Positions 16,924 through 24,776 of a stretch of DNA of 64,000 nt are shown here, piece by piece. Position 1 is the first letter of the stretch. Each line of letters starts with the position of its first letter. The translations under genes were made by a program, and so were the position numbers. The notes under the pieces were generated by a model. It was given only the letters and a program-made list of their open reading frames with translations. It searched no databases and was not told where the DNA came from. This DNA is from Gymnodinialimonas phycosphaerae (GTDB lineage: Bacteria > Pseudomonadota > Alphaproteobacteria > Rhodobacterales > Rhodobacteraceae). The stretch is from NCBI RefSeq assembly GCF_019195455.1, contig NZ_JAIMBW010000001.1, positions 1,612,001 to 1,676,000 on the forward strand. The letters are read 5' to 3'.

Positions 16924-18221
16924 CAGAACTAAGTGGATGGGGTCGGTTTCCACGGGTCGATTGCCGCGTTGTCACGGCGCGGAACGAGGCGGACGTGCGC
17001 GCCGCCGTGCTGGAGGCGCCGCTGATCGCGCGCGGCAACGGGCGGGCGTATGGCGATGCGGCGCTGAACGCGGGCCAAACGCTCGACATGACGGGCATGG
17101 ACCGCATGTTGTCGTTCGACGAGGGCGTTCTGGTGGCCGAGGCGGGCGTCCTTCTCAGCGATATCATCCACACCTTCCTGCCCCGCGGCTGGTTCCCGAT
17201 GGTCACGCCGGGGACCAAGCTGGTCAGCCTGGGCGGCGCGATTGCAGCGGATGTGCACGGCAAGAACCACCACATCGACGGCTCATTCCGGTCCTGTGTG
17301 GATTGGATCGACCTGATGGGCCCCGACGAGGTCGTGACCCGCGTGTCCACGGGCGATGACATGTTCGACTGGACCAATGGCGGCATGGGGCTGACCGGCG
17401 TGATCCTGCGCGCCCAAATCCGCCTGCGCCGGGTCGAGACCTCGTGGATCGTGCAGGAAAGCCGCGCGTTGACGTCGCTGGCCGACACCATCGCCGCGTT
17501 CGAAGACACCATGGACGTGCCCTATTCCGTGGCCTGGATCGATTGCGCCGACGGCCCGCACCACGGCCATTCGATCCTGCTTCTGGGGCGCCACGCGGTT
17601 CCGCAGGACCTGCCGATGCGCAAGCCTGAATTCAAAGTGCGCCACAAACCCAAGATCCCCGTCCCCTTCGGCGTGCCGGCGTTCGTGTTCAAGGGCTTCA
17701 TGCTGCGCATGCTCAACAGCGCCTATTGGCGCTTGGGCAAGTTCCGCGCCGGCGAGGCGCTGGTGGATTGGGACACCTACTTCTACCCTCTCGACGGGCT
17801 GCTGAACTGGAACCGCCTCTATGGCAAACGCGGCTTCGTGCAGTTCCAATGCGCCCTGCCCAAGGATACCGCCAGCGAGGGGATGGAGGAAATCATGCGA
17901 ACCATCGCCGCGTCCGGTGAGGGCTCTGTCCTTTCCGTGCTGAAACGCTTTGGGCCGCAATCAGGCCATTTTTCCTTCCCAATGGCAGGCTACACCTTGG
18001 CCATGGATTTCCCGGCAAACGAACGGAGCCTTGCCCTGATGGAACAATTGGACGCGATCACATTGGCCCACAAAGGCCGCTTTTACCTGGCAAAGGACGC
18101 CCGCATGCCCGAGGCCGTGGCGAAAGCCGACTCCCGGGCTGAAGCCTTTGCCGCCATGCGGGCCAAGGCCGGGTTGAAAAAGCGTTTCACGTCAGTGCAA
18201 TCGGAAAGGCTGGGTCTATGA
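16920..18221 (+). CDS. FAD-linked oxidase, DprE1-like (decaprenylphosphoryl-ribose 2'-oxidase candidate)
   Basis: A 433-residue flavoenzyme predicted to oxidise the 2'-OH of polyprenylphosphoryl-ribose, the first half of the epimerisation to arabinose. The VAO-type FAD domain shows RGNGRAYGDAA, TPGTKLVSLGGAIAADVHGK followed by NHHIDGSF, and GLTGVILRAQIRLR. The C-terminal substrate domain has LYGKRGFVQFQ, KRFGPQSGHFSFPMAGY and FYLAKDAR, with K392 matching the DprE1 catalytic Lys. These blocks line up with mycobacterial DprE1. At the site of the benzothiazinone-reactive Cys of DprE1 (NICVDFP), this protein has Ala361 (TLAMDFP). Four-base overlaps with both neighbours make it part of the operon. 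Confidence 0.85.
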   Translation: MTELSGWGRFPRVDCRVVTARNEADVRAAVLEAPLIARGNGRAYGDAALNAGQTLDMTGMDRMLSFDEGVLVAEAGVLLSDIIHTFLPRGWFPMVTPGTKLVSLGGAIAADVHGKNHHIDGSFRSCVDWIDLMGPDEVVTRVSTGDDMFDWTNGGMGLTGVILRAQIRLRRVETSWIVQESRALTSLADTIAAFEDTMDVPYSVAWIDCADGPHHGHSILLLGRHAVPQDLPMRKPEFKVRHKPKIPVPFGVPAFVFKGFMLRMLNSAYWRLGKFRAGEALVDWDTYFYPLDGLLNWNRLYGKRGFVQFQCALPKDTASEGMEEIMRTIAASGEGSVLSVLKRFGPQSGHFSFPMAGYTLAMDFPANERSLALMEQLDAITLAHKGRFYLAKDARMPEAVAKADSRAEAFAAMRAKAGLKKRFTSVQSERLGL

Positions 18222-18952
18222 ACGGACCGGTCCTGATCCTCGGCGCGGCCTCCGGCATGGCGCGGGCTGTCGCGCGCTCTTTCGCGCAAGCGGGCCACCC
18301 AATCCAACTGGCCGCGCGCAACGTGGCGCGCCTGGAAGACGATGCGGCCGACCTGCGCACCCGCTACGGCACAGAGGTGACGTTGTACGAATTCGACGCC
18401 CTCGCGCTTGATTCGCATGCCGCCTTCGTGGCCGCCCTGCCCGCCCTGCCCGAGGTCGCGATCTGCGCCGTCGGCGCGATGGGCACCCAAAAGGGTAGCG
18501 AAGCCGACCCGCTGGCCGCGAGCCATGTCATGCGCTCGAATTTCGAAGGCCCGGCCTCCGTCCTTGCGCATCTGGCGAACGCGATGGAGACGCGCGGATC
18601 GGGCACTTTGGTGGGCATCTCATCGGTCGCAGGCGACCGCGGACGCGCGTCGAACTACGTCTATGGCTCGGCCAAGGCGGGCTTCACGGCATTTCTGTCG
18701 GGCCTGCGTAATCGCCTTGCAAAAAAGGGAGTTCACGTCGTGACCGTGCTGCCCGGCTTCGTGAAAACCGCAATGACCGAAGGGATGGACACCCCCGCCC
18801 CCCTGACCGCAGAACCCGAGGAAGTAGGGGCCGCAATCCTGAAGGCGGTGACCCGGAAAACCAATGTGATCTACACCCGCCCGATCTGGCGGATCGTCAT
18901 GGCGGTGATCCGCAATATCCCAGAGCCGCTGTTTAAAAAGACCTCGATCTGA
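18218..18952 (+). CDS. Short-chain dehydrogenase, DprE2-like (keto-ribose reductase candidate)
   Basis: A 244-residue NAD(P)H-dependent SDR. The Rossmann motif is GAASGMARAVA (residues 9-19), and the catalytic set is S135/S136, Y149 and K153 in SSVAGDRGRASNYVYGSAKAG. The block LPGFVKTAMTEGM follows the catalytic helix, as in DprE2. DprE2 reduces the 2'-keto intermediate made by DprE1 to polyprenylphosphoryl-arabinose. The gene is last of four overlapping genes (ATGA at 18218). A general SDR role is the alternative, but synteny gtrA-dprE1-dprE2 equals Rv3789-Rv3791, which makes the pathway assignment likely. Confidence 0.82.
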   Translation: MNGPVLILGAASGMARAVARSFAQAGHPIQLAARNVARLEDDAADLRTRYGTEVTLYEFDALALDSHAAFVAALPALPEVAICAVGAMGTQKGSEADPLAASHVMRSNFEGPASVLAHLANAMETRGSGTLVGISSVAGDRGRASNYVYGSAKAGFTAFLSGLRNRLAKKGVHVVTVLPGFVKTAMTEGMDTPAPLTAEPEEVGAAILKAVTRKTNVIYTRPIWRIVMAVIRNIPEPLFKKTSI

Positions 18953-19114
18953 CGGACGCGCGCTGGCGAGATTCCGCGCAAAAATCAAGCGCTGGATAGA
19001 ACCCGGCATGACGTTGTTGCGAATTTAACACTTCCAGAATAGGGCTAAAAAAGAATTAGGGACATCGACACGCGACAGACAGGTCGCGGTCAACAATATG
19101 GGCAGTGCTCTACG

Positions 19115-20638
19115 ATGAACGGGACAGTAATCGCGCGTGCGTTTGCGCGGGCAAAACAGGTGAAGATCCCAGCGGGTCTGGCAGCGTTCGAGCAGCCAAA
19201 CGGCGTCTTGGCCGTTGTCTTAGCCTCCACCATCATCACATCGGTTTGTGCCTTTGTCGTCGTTTCGAACGCGCTGAACGTACAGCGCCCCGTCGAACAG
19301 GTCGCCGCGTCTGCCACGCCTGCCGCCGACCCGGCGCCGCAACGGCGCTACCCCGATACCACCAGCTTTGACACGACCGTTTCGGTTGTGATCGACCGCG
19401 CGCCCAGTGTGCGGGTGCCGCCGCAGTTGGCCCCGGTGCAAGGGCTTGCGCCGGCTCCAGAGGACGCGCCTGGGCGCTATACAGTGGTCGAGGGGCGCCC
19501 TCCCGTCATGCCAGAGCCGCGCCCCGGTGTCGTGACCGTGCCCTCCGTGGTGCGGGTTGTCACGATTGCTCGTAATCTGGACGCAGAGCGGGCCATGGCC
19601 CTGCCGCGGCCCGTCGCGCGCCCCCTTAATACAACGACGCCCGCTTGGCCGGACGTCGAGACCGGGCCGCAAACCTCCGTGCTTCTGGCCGCCTCCAGCC
19701 CGCGCCCCAGTCTGCGCCCGGCTGATCTGGTGACCCGCGTCGCCGCGCGCCCCGATACGTTCGAGATCGAGGTCGCCCGTTCCGAGGCACCCGATAGCCT
19801 TGGTGGGATCGGCGAAAGCCCGCGTCCCAGCATTTTCAGCGGCGGCAGCGGCGATTGCTCCCCGCGCATGGCCCGTGAAATTCCGCGCCGCCCCGGATCC
19901 GCTGCCAGCGGTTCTGCCGTCATGGCAAGCGCGGGCAACGGCTCGGGCTCGGGCCGCGACAACCGCATGTTGCAAGAGGCGCTATCCGGCAACATCCCAA
20001 GCCACATCCGCAACCTGCAACCGGTCACGTTCAACGGCAACGTCGGCGGTCGAACGGTTGAGGTGACGATTTGCGTGACGCCCGATTACCTGGCCATCGG
20101 CTCGGACAACGACCATGTCCGCGTCCCCCTTGGCCTGCCCGCAGCGCTCCGCGTGGCCGACGCTTTCGACATGATGCTGCCGACGACGACGATGGTCGAC
20201 GCGATCTATCAGCAAGCCGATGTGCGGGTGGCCCCCTCGCCGATGACGCCGGGATCTTCCATGTCATCAACGAACTATTTCGTGCGCCACAATGAAACGA
20301 TCGAAGGGCAATTCGCCCGCGCCGGTGTCCGCGAGGGCATGCTTGTCGCGGGTCACAAGAAGGACCTTGTCCTTGCCAATCGCCTGTCGCGCAACCCGGG
20401 GCGGGTCGCGATCTACGGCTGGCACCGTACCAACGGGCGCGCGATCCAACCGCTGTCCACGGTCCACGGTGAGTACTATGCCGACTATTCCCACGGCATC
20501 CGGCTGGTCAGCCGCACGGCCTTCGTTGACGGACGCGCCGTTGACCTCAGGGAACTTCTTACGGATGAGCGTTATGCAGGGTTCCTGAACTCGGATGGGG
20601 CCCTGACCGGCGCAACGGTGCGCCTCGCATCCCTGTAG
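19115..20638 (+). CDS. Membrane-anchored Pro/Ala-rich protein with conserved C-terminal domain, function unknown
   Basis: A 507-residue protein not assigned to a family. A short cytoplasmic N-terminus precedes one membrane helix (residues about 31-53, VLAVVLASTIITSVCAFVVV), then a long Pro/Ala/Val/Arg-rich linker (about 60-285). The compact C-terminal domain (about 290-507) contains PSHIRNLQPVTFNG, VTICVTPDYLAIGS, IYGWHRTNGRAIQPLS and YYADYSHGIRLVSR. Type II membrane topology would put that domain in the periplasm. It begins 162 bases after the arabinose-lipid operon on the same strand; a 6-bp hairpin (19071-19088) lies in the gap. The well-conserved Tyr/His-rich tail suggests an enzyme or ligand-binding role, but none is proposed. 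Confidence 0.7.
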   Translation: MNGTVIARAFARAKQVKIPAGLAAFEQPNGVLAVVLASTIITSVCAFVVVSNALNVQRPVEQVAASATPAADPAPQRRYPDTTSFDTTVSVVIDRAPSVRVPPQLAPVQGLAPAPEDAPGRYTVVEGRPPVMPEPRPGVVTVPSVVRVVTIARNLDAERAMALPRPVARPLNTTTPAWPDVETGPQTSVLLAASSPRPSLRPADLVTRVAARPDTFEIEVARSEAPDSLGGIGESPRPSIFSGGSGDCSPRMAREIPRRPGSAASGSAVMASAGNGSGSGRDNRMLQEALSGNIPSHIRNLQPVTFNGNVGGRTVEVTICVTPDYLAIGSDNDHVRVPLGLPAALRVADAFDMMLPTTTMVDAIYQQADVRVAPSPMTPGSSMSSTNYFVRHNETIEGQFARAGVREGMLVAGHKKDLVLANRLSRNPGRVAIYGWHRTNGRAIQPLSTVHGEYYADYSHGIRLVSRTAFVDGRAVDLRELLTDERYAGFLNSDGALTGATVRLASL

Positions 20639-20656
20639 ACTTCTGTTACAAAATGA

Positions 20657-20686
20657 AAAAGGCGCGCCGGTTCTGGCGCGCCTTTT
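20657..20686. terminator. Bidirectional terminator between convergent genes
   Basis: A perfect 12-bp inverted repeat (AAAAGGCGCGCC, 20657-20668, complement 20675-20686) with a 6-base loop is flanked by A and T tracts. It serves the 19115-20638 gene and the FGE-like gene ending at 20702. Confidence 0.9.
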
Positions 20687-20701
20687 CTGTTTTGCCTGCT
20701 G

Positions 20702-21727
20702 TCAGCGAACGTCGCGGAAGCAGCGAAAGCCCAAGTGATAATTGCGGTGACTGCCCTCTGACATCACGCGTGAGCCGTGCCAGAACGGCGCCCGCCAGCG
20801 CGCCCAATGCTCATGGGCGCGGATCGTGTCCCAGATGAACCACGATCCCTTCATCTCGGTTACGCCCAAGGTCGTGGACCCGGCAGAGGCCATCTGATCT
20901 TCGGCCAAAGGCAGGTTCATGTGCTCTGCCGCGTTGCCGTCGATGTCATAAACCCCAAGCGGAGAGCGGCAGGCCGGAAAGCTGCCCGCCGGGTAGGTGT
21001 TGGAGCCACAGCCCTGAAAGCTACCGCCGTTGCACGAGGCACTCTTGAACGAGCCGGTCGCGCAGACGCCCGATTGCCATGCCCCGATGGAGTATGTCCC
21101 CCGCGTGCTGGCATAGGCGTTGTTGTGGTAGTTGCGGATCGTGTTTACGGCCGCTGAAAGCCCCATGCCACGCACCAGATCGAACGGATAATCAGGCGGC
21201 AGAAGTTGCCCTGCGGCCGCCCCTTCCCACTCATGGGCGTCGCCGATGCGGCCGCCTTCCGCGGCGCAAAGCTGCGCTGCCTCGTTCGCACGGACCCACA
21301 CGACGGGGTAAACCATCGGGATGTTTGGATATTCAAACATGTCTGCGCAAACCGTCGCATCACGGGGCGTTTGCGTTTCCGGATCATAGAGCGGCACCAT
21401 GTAAGGCCCGCCGCAAATCCGCTCGAACTCGCGGTTGCGATAGCTGGCCTGAACCTGCGCGACCGTGCCGCCGACGTTCGCGGCGGCCTGCTCGGGCGTC
21501 AACGGGTGTTGCGTGACGGCGGGGTTGCCCTGCCCCATCCAGCCGTTTGGAGAATTGGCAAAAATGGAGCGTACGCGGTTAATCTCGGCATTGGAAAGGC
21601 CCCGGATCTCTTGCAACTGTTGAAACAACAGCTCATTTCGCTCTGCCAGCGATTGCGCATTCGCGCCGGTTACAGCCACAATACTTGCGGCCACCGCCGC
21701 CTTCACGAAAGTGCTCAGTCGCATCAC
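20702..21727 (-). CDS. Secreted FGE/SUMF1-fold protein
   Basis: A 341-residue exported protein (signal MMRLSTFVKAAVAASIVAVT, cleavage after GANA) with the formylglycine-generating-enzyme/sulfatase-modifying-factor fold. Recognisable blocks are YPVVWVRANEAAQLCAAEGG, HEWEGAA, GVYDIDGNAAEHMN and the C-terminal HRNYHLGFRCFRDV. Many extra Cys (CATG, SASCNG, QGCGS, PACRS) suggest disulfides and a periplasmic or extracellular place. True FGE converts a sulfatase Cys to formylglycine, and only one of its active Cys is evident here (GFRCF). Many family members are not catalytic and bind ligands instead. Its start abuts the stop of the gene at 21728-23464, so the two are an operon and likely partners. 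Confidence 0.78.
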   Translation of the reverse strand: MMRLSTFVKAAVAASIVAVTGANAQSLAERNELLFQQLQEIRGLSNAEINRVRSIFANSPNGWMGQGNPAVTQHPLTPEQAAANVGGTVAQVQASYRNREFERICGGPYMVPLYDPETQTPRDATVCADMFEYPNIPMVYPVVWVRANEAAQLCAAEGGRIGDAHEWEGAAAGQLLPPDYPFDLVRGMGLSAAVNTIRNYHNNAYASTRGTYSIGAWQSGVCATGSFKSASCNGGSFQGCGSNTYPAGSFPACRSPLGVYDIDGNAAEHMNLPLAEDQMASAGSTTLGVTEMKGSWFIWDTIRAHEHWARWRAPFWHGSRVMSEGSHRNYHLGFRCFRDVR

Positions 21728-23464
21728 TTATTGCCTCCGCAGCAGGTAAAAGAAGTCGCGATTGTCGGGCGCCGAGATGAAGCGTGCGACGCGTCCATTG
21801 TCTGGATCGGCCTCTGCCATTCCCGAAACGAGGTGCTGGACCTCCATGTCCTCATCGCCGTCTTCGTCGTGGACATACAGCGCCATGTAGGTGTGCTCTT
21901 GGCTGTTCATGTCCAGAAGCATGGCGTAGTCGCATTCGTAGGCTTGGAACGTGCGCGCCATGGCCGACGGCGTTGCCGTTGAAAAATATGCGTAAATCAG
22001 GAACTGGCGTCCTTCGACAGTCCGCATGCAGGCGCCGCCGCGCAGCGTGCGCAGGACGGCATTCGCGTCGCCAGACCAATTGCCGCCGCCCCACGACGTG
22101 ACCCGGGGCCCCGGCACGCCATCCTCAATGATCGGCACGCCATTCTGGCGGGCGAAGACCAACTCTGGCAGCAGCGCGTCGTCCTCGTCGGACCAGGTGC
22201 GCATGTTCAACTCACCGTCCTGCGCCAGATACATCGTTGCCAGGTTCGGCCAGAGGCGCGACATCAGAACGCCGTTCTGCATGAACCCATAGTGGTGGCC
22301 ATAGTTGAACGTCGCGTAATCGCCGAAGCGCCACGCGCCGTGGTCGCGCTTGAAGCCTCCGGTGAATGTCGCCGCAACACGCTCGACGAAGGCGGGGTTC
22401 AACATGCCCGTGCGCACCAAGGGATCGGGGCTGTTGAACCCATCGGGACCACGCCCTTGATTGTGCCGGTTCTGCGGGCGCGACGACCAGCCGAGCCCGG
22501 GGTGATCGGTGCCAAGCTCGTAGCCGATGTCGAACCGCGCCATGTCGAAGGCAACAAGGTACACATCCGCGCGCCGCTCGATCCCGTCCAGACCATTGGC
22601 ACCGCCGGTTTGCATGACCTCGTTGGCGATCATGCCGGGCTGCATGACCGAGGCATAGATCCCGGGGCTTTCCTCGACTTCATACCAAGCGCCCGCCGTC
22701 ATCGCGCCGGCATCGGTGCCGGCCAGGTCGAACCCCATGTAGGGCCGCATGTTGGGCGTATTCGCCAAAAGGGCGTTGCCAAGCAATTCGACACCGTCGA
22801 TTTCTTCCAGCTCTTCCTCGCCCTCCGACGAGACCATGAAGGCATCCTCGAAGAAGGCGCCCTTGATAAGGTTCACAATGGATTCGCCAAAAATGACATT
22901 GTCACGCAGGAATTCTGCCACGGCTTCGCGTGTCGTACGATTGCCGGTAACAGGATTGCGAACGAAAAGGCTCCAATCGCACACCGGCGCATATGGAAGG
23001 GAGCTGGCCTGCGCTTCTTCCAATTCGCCGTCCTCCCACGGGGCGCAGGCGAAACTGTCGCCCTCCCCTTCGATCAGCAGTGCGGGACCGTCCTCATCGA
23101 TCAGGGAAATGTCCCAAATTTCGGGGGCGCCGTTCTCAAAATGCACAAATCTTGAGCGCCCCCCCACGGGGGCCGTCTCCAGCACGAACCAGGAGTTCAC
23201 GTGAGGGTTGAGCGAGGTCAGCGTGTAGGTCGTGCCGTCCTCAGCCGTGAGGGTCTGCGCATTGCGGAAGGGTTGCATGGCAAAGACCGAGCCCGGCACG
23301 TTGCCTCCCAATTCGGAAAGTTGCGCATCGATGACGGATTGGTCAGGTAATTCAATGCCTTGCGCAAACGCCTGCGGCGAAACGGCAAGGGTAAGGGTGG
23401 CGATGAGAGAAAGGGAAAAATTGGAAAGAACTGAAGACTTGGGCAGCAAGACGAGCTCCATCAT
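21728..23464 (-). CDS. Secreted protein resembling phosphodiester glycosidases (NAGPA-like), tentative
   Basis: A 578-residue protein starting with a double Met at 23464/23461, then a signal peptide (SLSLIATLTLAVSPQAFAQG). The long N-terminal half matches nothing known to me and includes an acidic stretch (SSEGEEELEEIDG). The C-terminal part reads like a phosphodiester glycosidase domain: RTLRGGACMRTVEGRQFLIY, then an AMARTFQAYECDYAMLLDMN helix-strand-Asp pattern that parallels the family's LNLDGG loop, although the Gly-Gly-Ser is replaced by MNSQEH. The open frame extends to 23662, but that extension lacks a signal sequence. It is followed directly by the FGE-like gene. Function is inferred weakly. 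Confidence 0.6.
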   Translation of the reverse strand: MMELVLLPKSSVLSNFSLSLIATLTLAVSPQAFAQGIELPDQSVIDAQLSELGGNVPGSVFAMQPFRNAQTLTAEDGTTYTLTSLNPHVNSWFVLETAPVGGRSRFVHFENGAPEIWDISLIDEDGPALLIEGEGDSFACAPWEDGELEEAQASSLPYAPVCDWSLFVRNPVTGNRTTREAVAEFLRDNVIFGESIVNLIKGAFFEDAFMVSSEGEEELEEIDGVELLGNALLANTPNMRPYMGFDLAGTDAGAMTAGAWYEVEESPGIYASVMQPGMIANEVMQTGGANGLDGIERRADVYLVAFDMARFDIGYELGTDHPGLGWSSRPQNRHNQGRGPDGFNSPDPLVRTGMLNPAFVERVAATFTGGFKRDHGAWRFGDYATFNYGHHYGFMQNGVLMSRLWPNLATMYLAQDGELNMRTWSDEDDALLPELVFARQNGVPIIEDGVPGPRVTSWGGGNWSGDANAVLRTLRGGACMRTVEGRQFLIYAYFSTATPSAMARTFQAYECDYAMLLDMNSQEHTYMALYVHDEDGDEDMEVQHLVSGMAEADPDNGRVARFISAPDNRDFFYLLRRQ

Positions 23465-23791
23465 TGGAAAGGGGGCCGCGCAGAAGGCAGCGCGCAGATA
23501 ACTTATGAATAACGGTTCAAGGTTTGCAACAAAGCGAACGCTGACGCAACGGCAAGACCCAGAGATGTGAACACACACATCATCAGGCCCGCTCGGACAG
23601 TCTACGCGTTCAATAGCTTGCAACAAAGGGGCTTGGCCTTGGATCAATGGGACCCTGTCCAAACAATCTATGTTTTGAAATTAACAAGTTATTAACCCCG
23701 GATTGGGCTACCTTGTTGGTGGTCAATAGAATCCTGTAGCTGGCGCCAGGATTGGCCAAGGTTTGAAACAAGGTAGCAATGAGGGAATGCA
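23465..23791. other. Intergenic region between divergent genes
   Basis: This 327-base region has no credible gene and should hold the promoters of the secreted-protein pair (leftward) and of the gene at 23792 (rightward). It is AT-richer than its surroundings around 23670-23700 (AAATTAACAAGTTATTAAC). The right part contains the hairpin listed at 23708-23776. Confidence 0.6.
23708..23776 (+). promoter_or_regulatory. Long imperfect stem-loop just upstream of the 23792 start
   Basis: Three stacked helices can form. The outer one pairs CTACCTTGTT (23708-23717) perfectly with AACAAGGTAG (23767-23776). A middle one pairs GGTC (23721-23724) with GGCC (23754-23757). The inner one pairs AATCCTG (23730-23736) with CAGGATT (23747-23753). 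A second CAAGG at 23757-23761 competes for the CCTTG at 23711-23715, so two alternative folds exist. The ribosome site GAGGG (23781-23785) starts five bases after the hairpin. This could be a 5' UTR control element or an extended operator; transcription start is unknown. Confidence 0.45.
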
Positions 23792-24319
23792 ATGGGCAGC
23801 AAACATAAGGGCTTGTCTGAAATGATGGTTCAAATGCCTCGGACCCAGTCCGATCTGCGTGATCGGGTCGACGGGCGAAATCAACCTGGTTCAACAGCGA
23901 AAGAGGTTGGCGAGGCACCGCCGTTTGAGAACGCCTTGCGCGCCGCGCTCGACGCGGATCGGATCGCAGACGCGCGCACCCTTGTCGCAAACGCCGAAGC
24001 GGTTCTCTTTGCCCACGAGGCCGTGGAAGCTAGCCCCTCTGATCGGATGACGCAGGCCCAATTGGCCGCGGCGAAGGCAAGAATTGCCATCGCGACAGGG
24101 GACGGGGCCGCTGCACGCGCGATCCTCGTGCAAGCGATCGAACGCAACCCGAAAACGCCCGCACTCAGAACCCTCATGACCGAAGTCATGATGGCCGAAG
24201 GGCGCGCCACGGATGTGCGTCCGGTCTTGCAACACCTGGGCAATGACGGATCCCTTGGGCCGGACGCCTCAGACGACGTGATGCCGACATCTCCGACGTT
24301 GAAAGATACATCCGGCTGA
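23792..24319 (+). CDS. Hypothetical TPR-like helical protein
   Basis: A 175-residue soluble protein. After a polar N-terminal 40 residues, the middle is helical with repeat-like spacing: FENALRAALDADRIADARTLVANAEAV, then AQLAAAKARIAIATGDGAAARAILVQAIERNPKTPALRTLMTEVMMAEGR, which has the small-residue pattern of tetratricopeptide helices. No family is assigned. GAGGG at 23781 supports the start. It lies upstream of, and convergent with, the chemotaxis operon's last gene. A link with chemotaxis is only suggested by position. Confidence 0.6.
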   Translation: MGSKHKGLSEMMVQMPRTQSDLRDRVDGRNQPGSTAKEVGEAPPFENALRAALDADRIADARTLVANAEAVLFAHEAVEASPSDRMTQAQLAAAKARIAIATGDGAAARAILVQAIERNPKTPALRTLMTEVMMAEGRATDVRPVLQHLGNDGSLGPDASDDVMPTSPTLKDTSG

Positions 24320-24380
24320 CCGCGGCGGCGCGCAACCGATGCCCGGATTGGGCACCGGTGTGGGAGGTTATTCCGGCGGG

Positions 24381-24776
24381 CTAGAACTCATCAAAAAAGG
24401 TCGGCTCGTCATCTCCGTTTGTCTCCTTGTTGGTCGCAGCGCTGATGACCTGGTCCATGTGCAAGCAGGCGTCACGGACCTTTTCGAGCGTCACGCCTTC
24501 TGCCAATGCGCCCTTGTCCAGCCATGCATCTGTGGCCTGTGGGATGTCGCGCGCAGCGGTCGCTGTCACGCGCGCGATTGCATGAAGGGCCTGCCTCAGG
24601 GCGTCCATCTCCTGTAATCTCGTGGCGTGCGGCACGGCGTCGTCGACGTTCGACACCGCGAGGTCGCCCACGAATTCATCAAGCCCTTCCGCGACCTGTG
24701 CCAATCGCTCAACTTCATTCGAGATGTTCGACAGCAGGGCACTGACGGGGATCATTGGTCCAAACGCGGCCCCCAT
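24381..24776 (-). CDS. Small chemotaxis-linked protein, possible CheZ-like CheY phosphatase
   Basis: A 131-residue, mostly helical, acidic protein beginning immediately after the stop of the cheY at 24777, so it is the last gene of the che operon. Two features recall CheZ. Residues 58-62 read DALRQ within LQEMDALRQALHAIARV, matching the D-x-x-x-Q catalytic pair of CheZ (DLTGQ). The C-terminus ends DDEPTFFDEF, an acidic-aromatic tail after a flexible linker, as in the CheY-binding tail of CheZ (ending LGF). It is shorter than CheZ (about 214). The motif is short and could be chance, so this is a hypothesis; an uncharacterised Rhodobacterales che accessory protein is the safe description. Confidence 0.6.
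   Translation of the reverse strand: MGAAFGPMIPVSALLSNISNEVERLAQVAEGLDEFVGDLAVSNVDDAVPHATRLQEMDALRQALHAIARVTATAARDIPQATDAWLDKGALAEGVTLEKVRDACLHMDQVISAATNKETNGDDEPTFFDEF

Noticed and set aside
20702..21727. Active sulfatase-modifying enzyme (true FGE)
   Set aside because: Only one of the two catalytic Cys is evident and no sulfatase gene is nearby, so only the fold is claimed.
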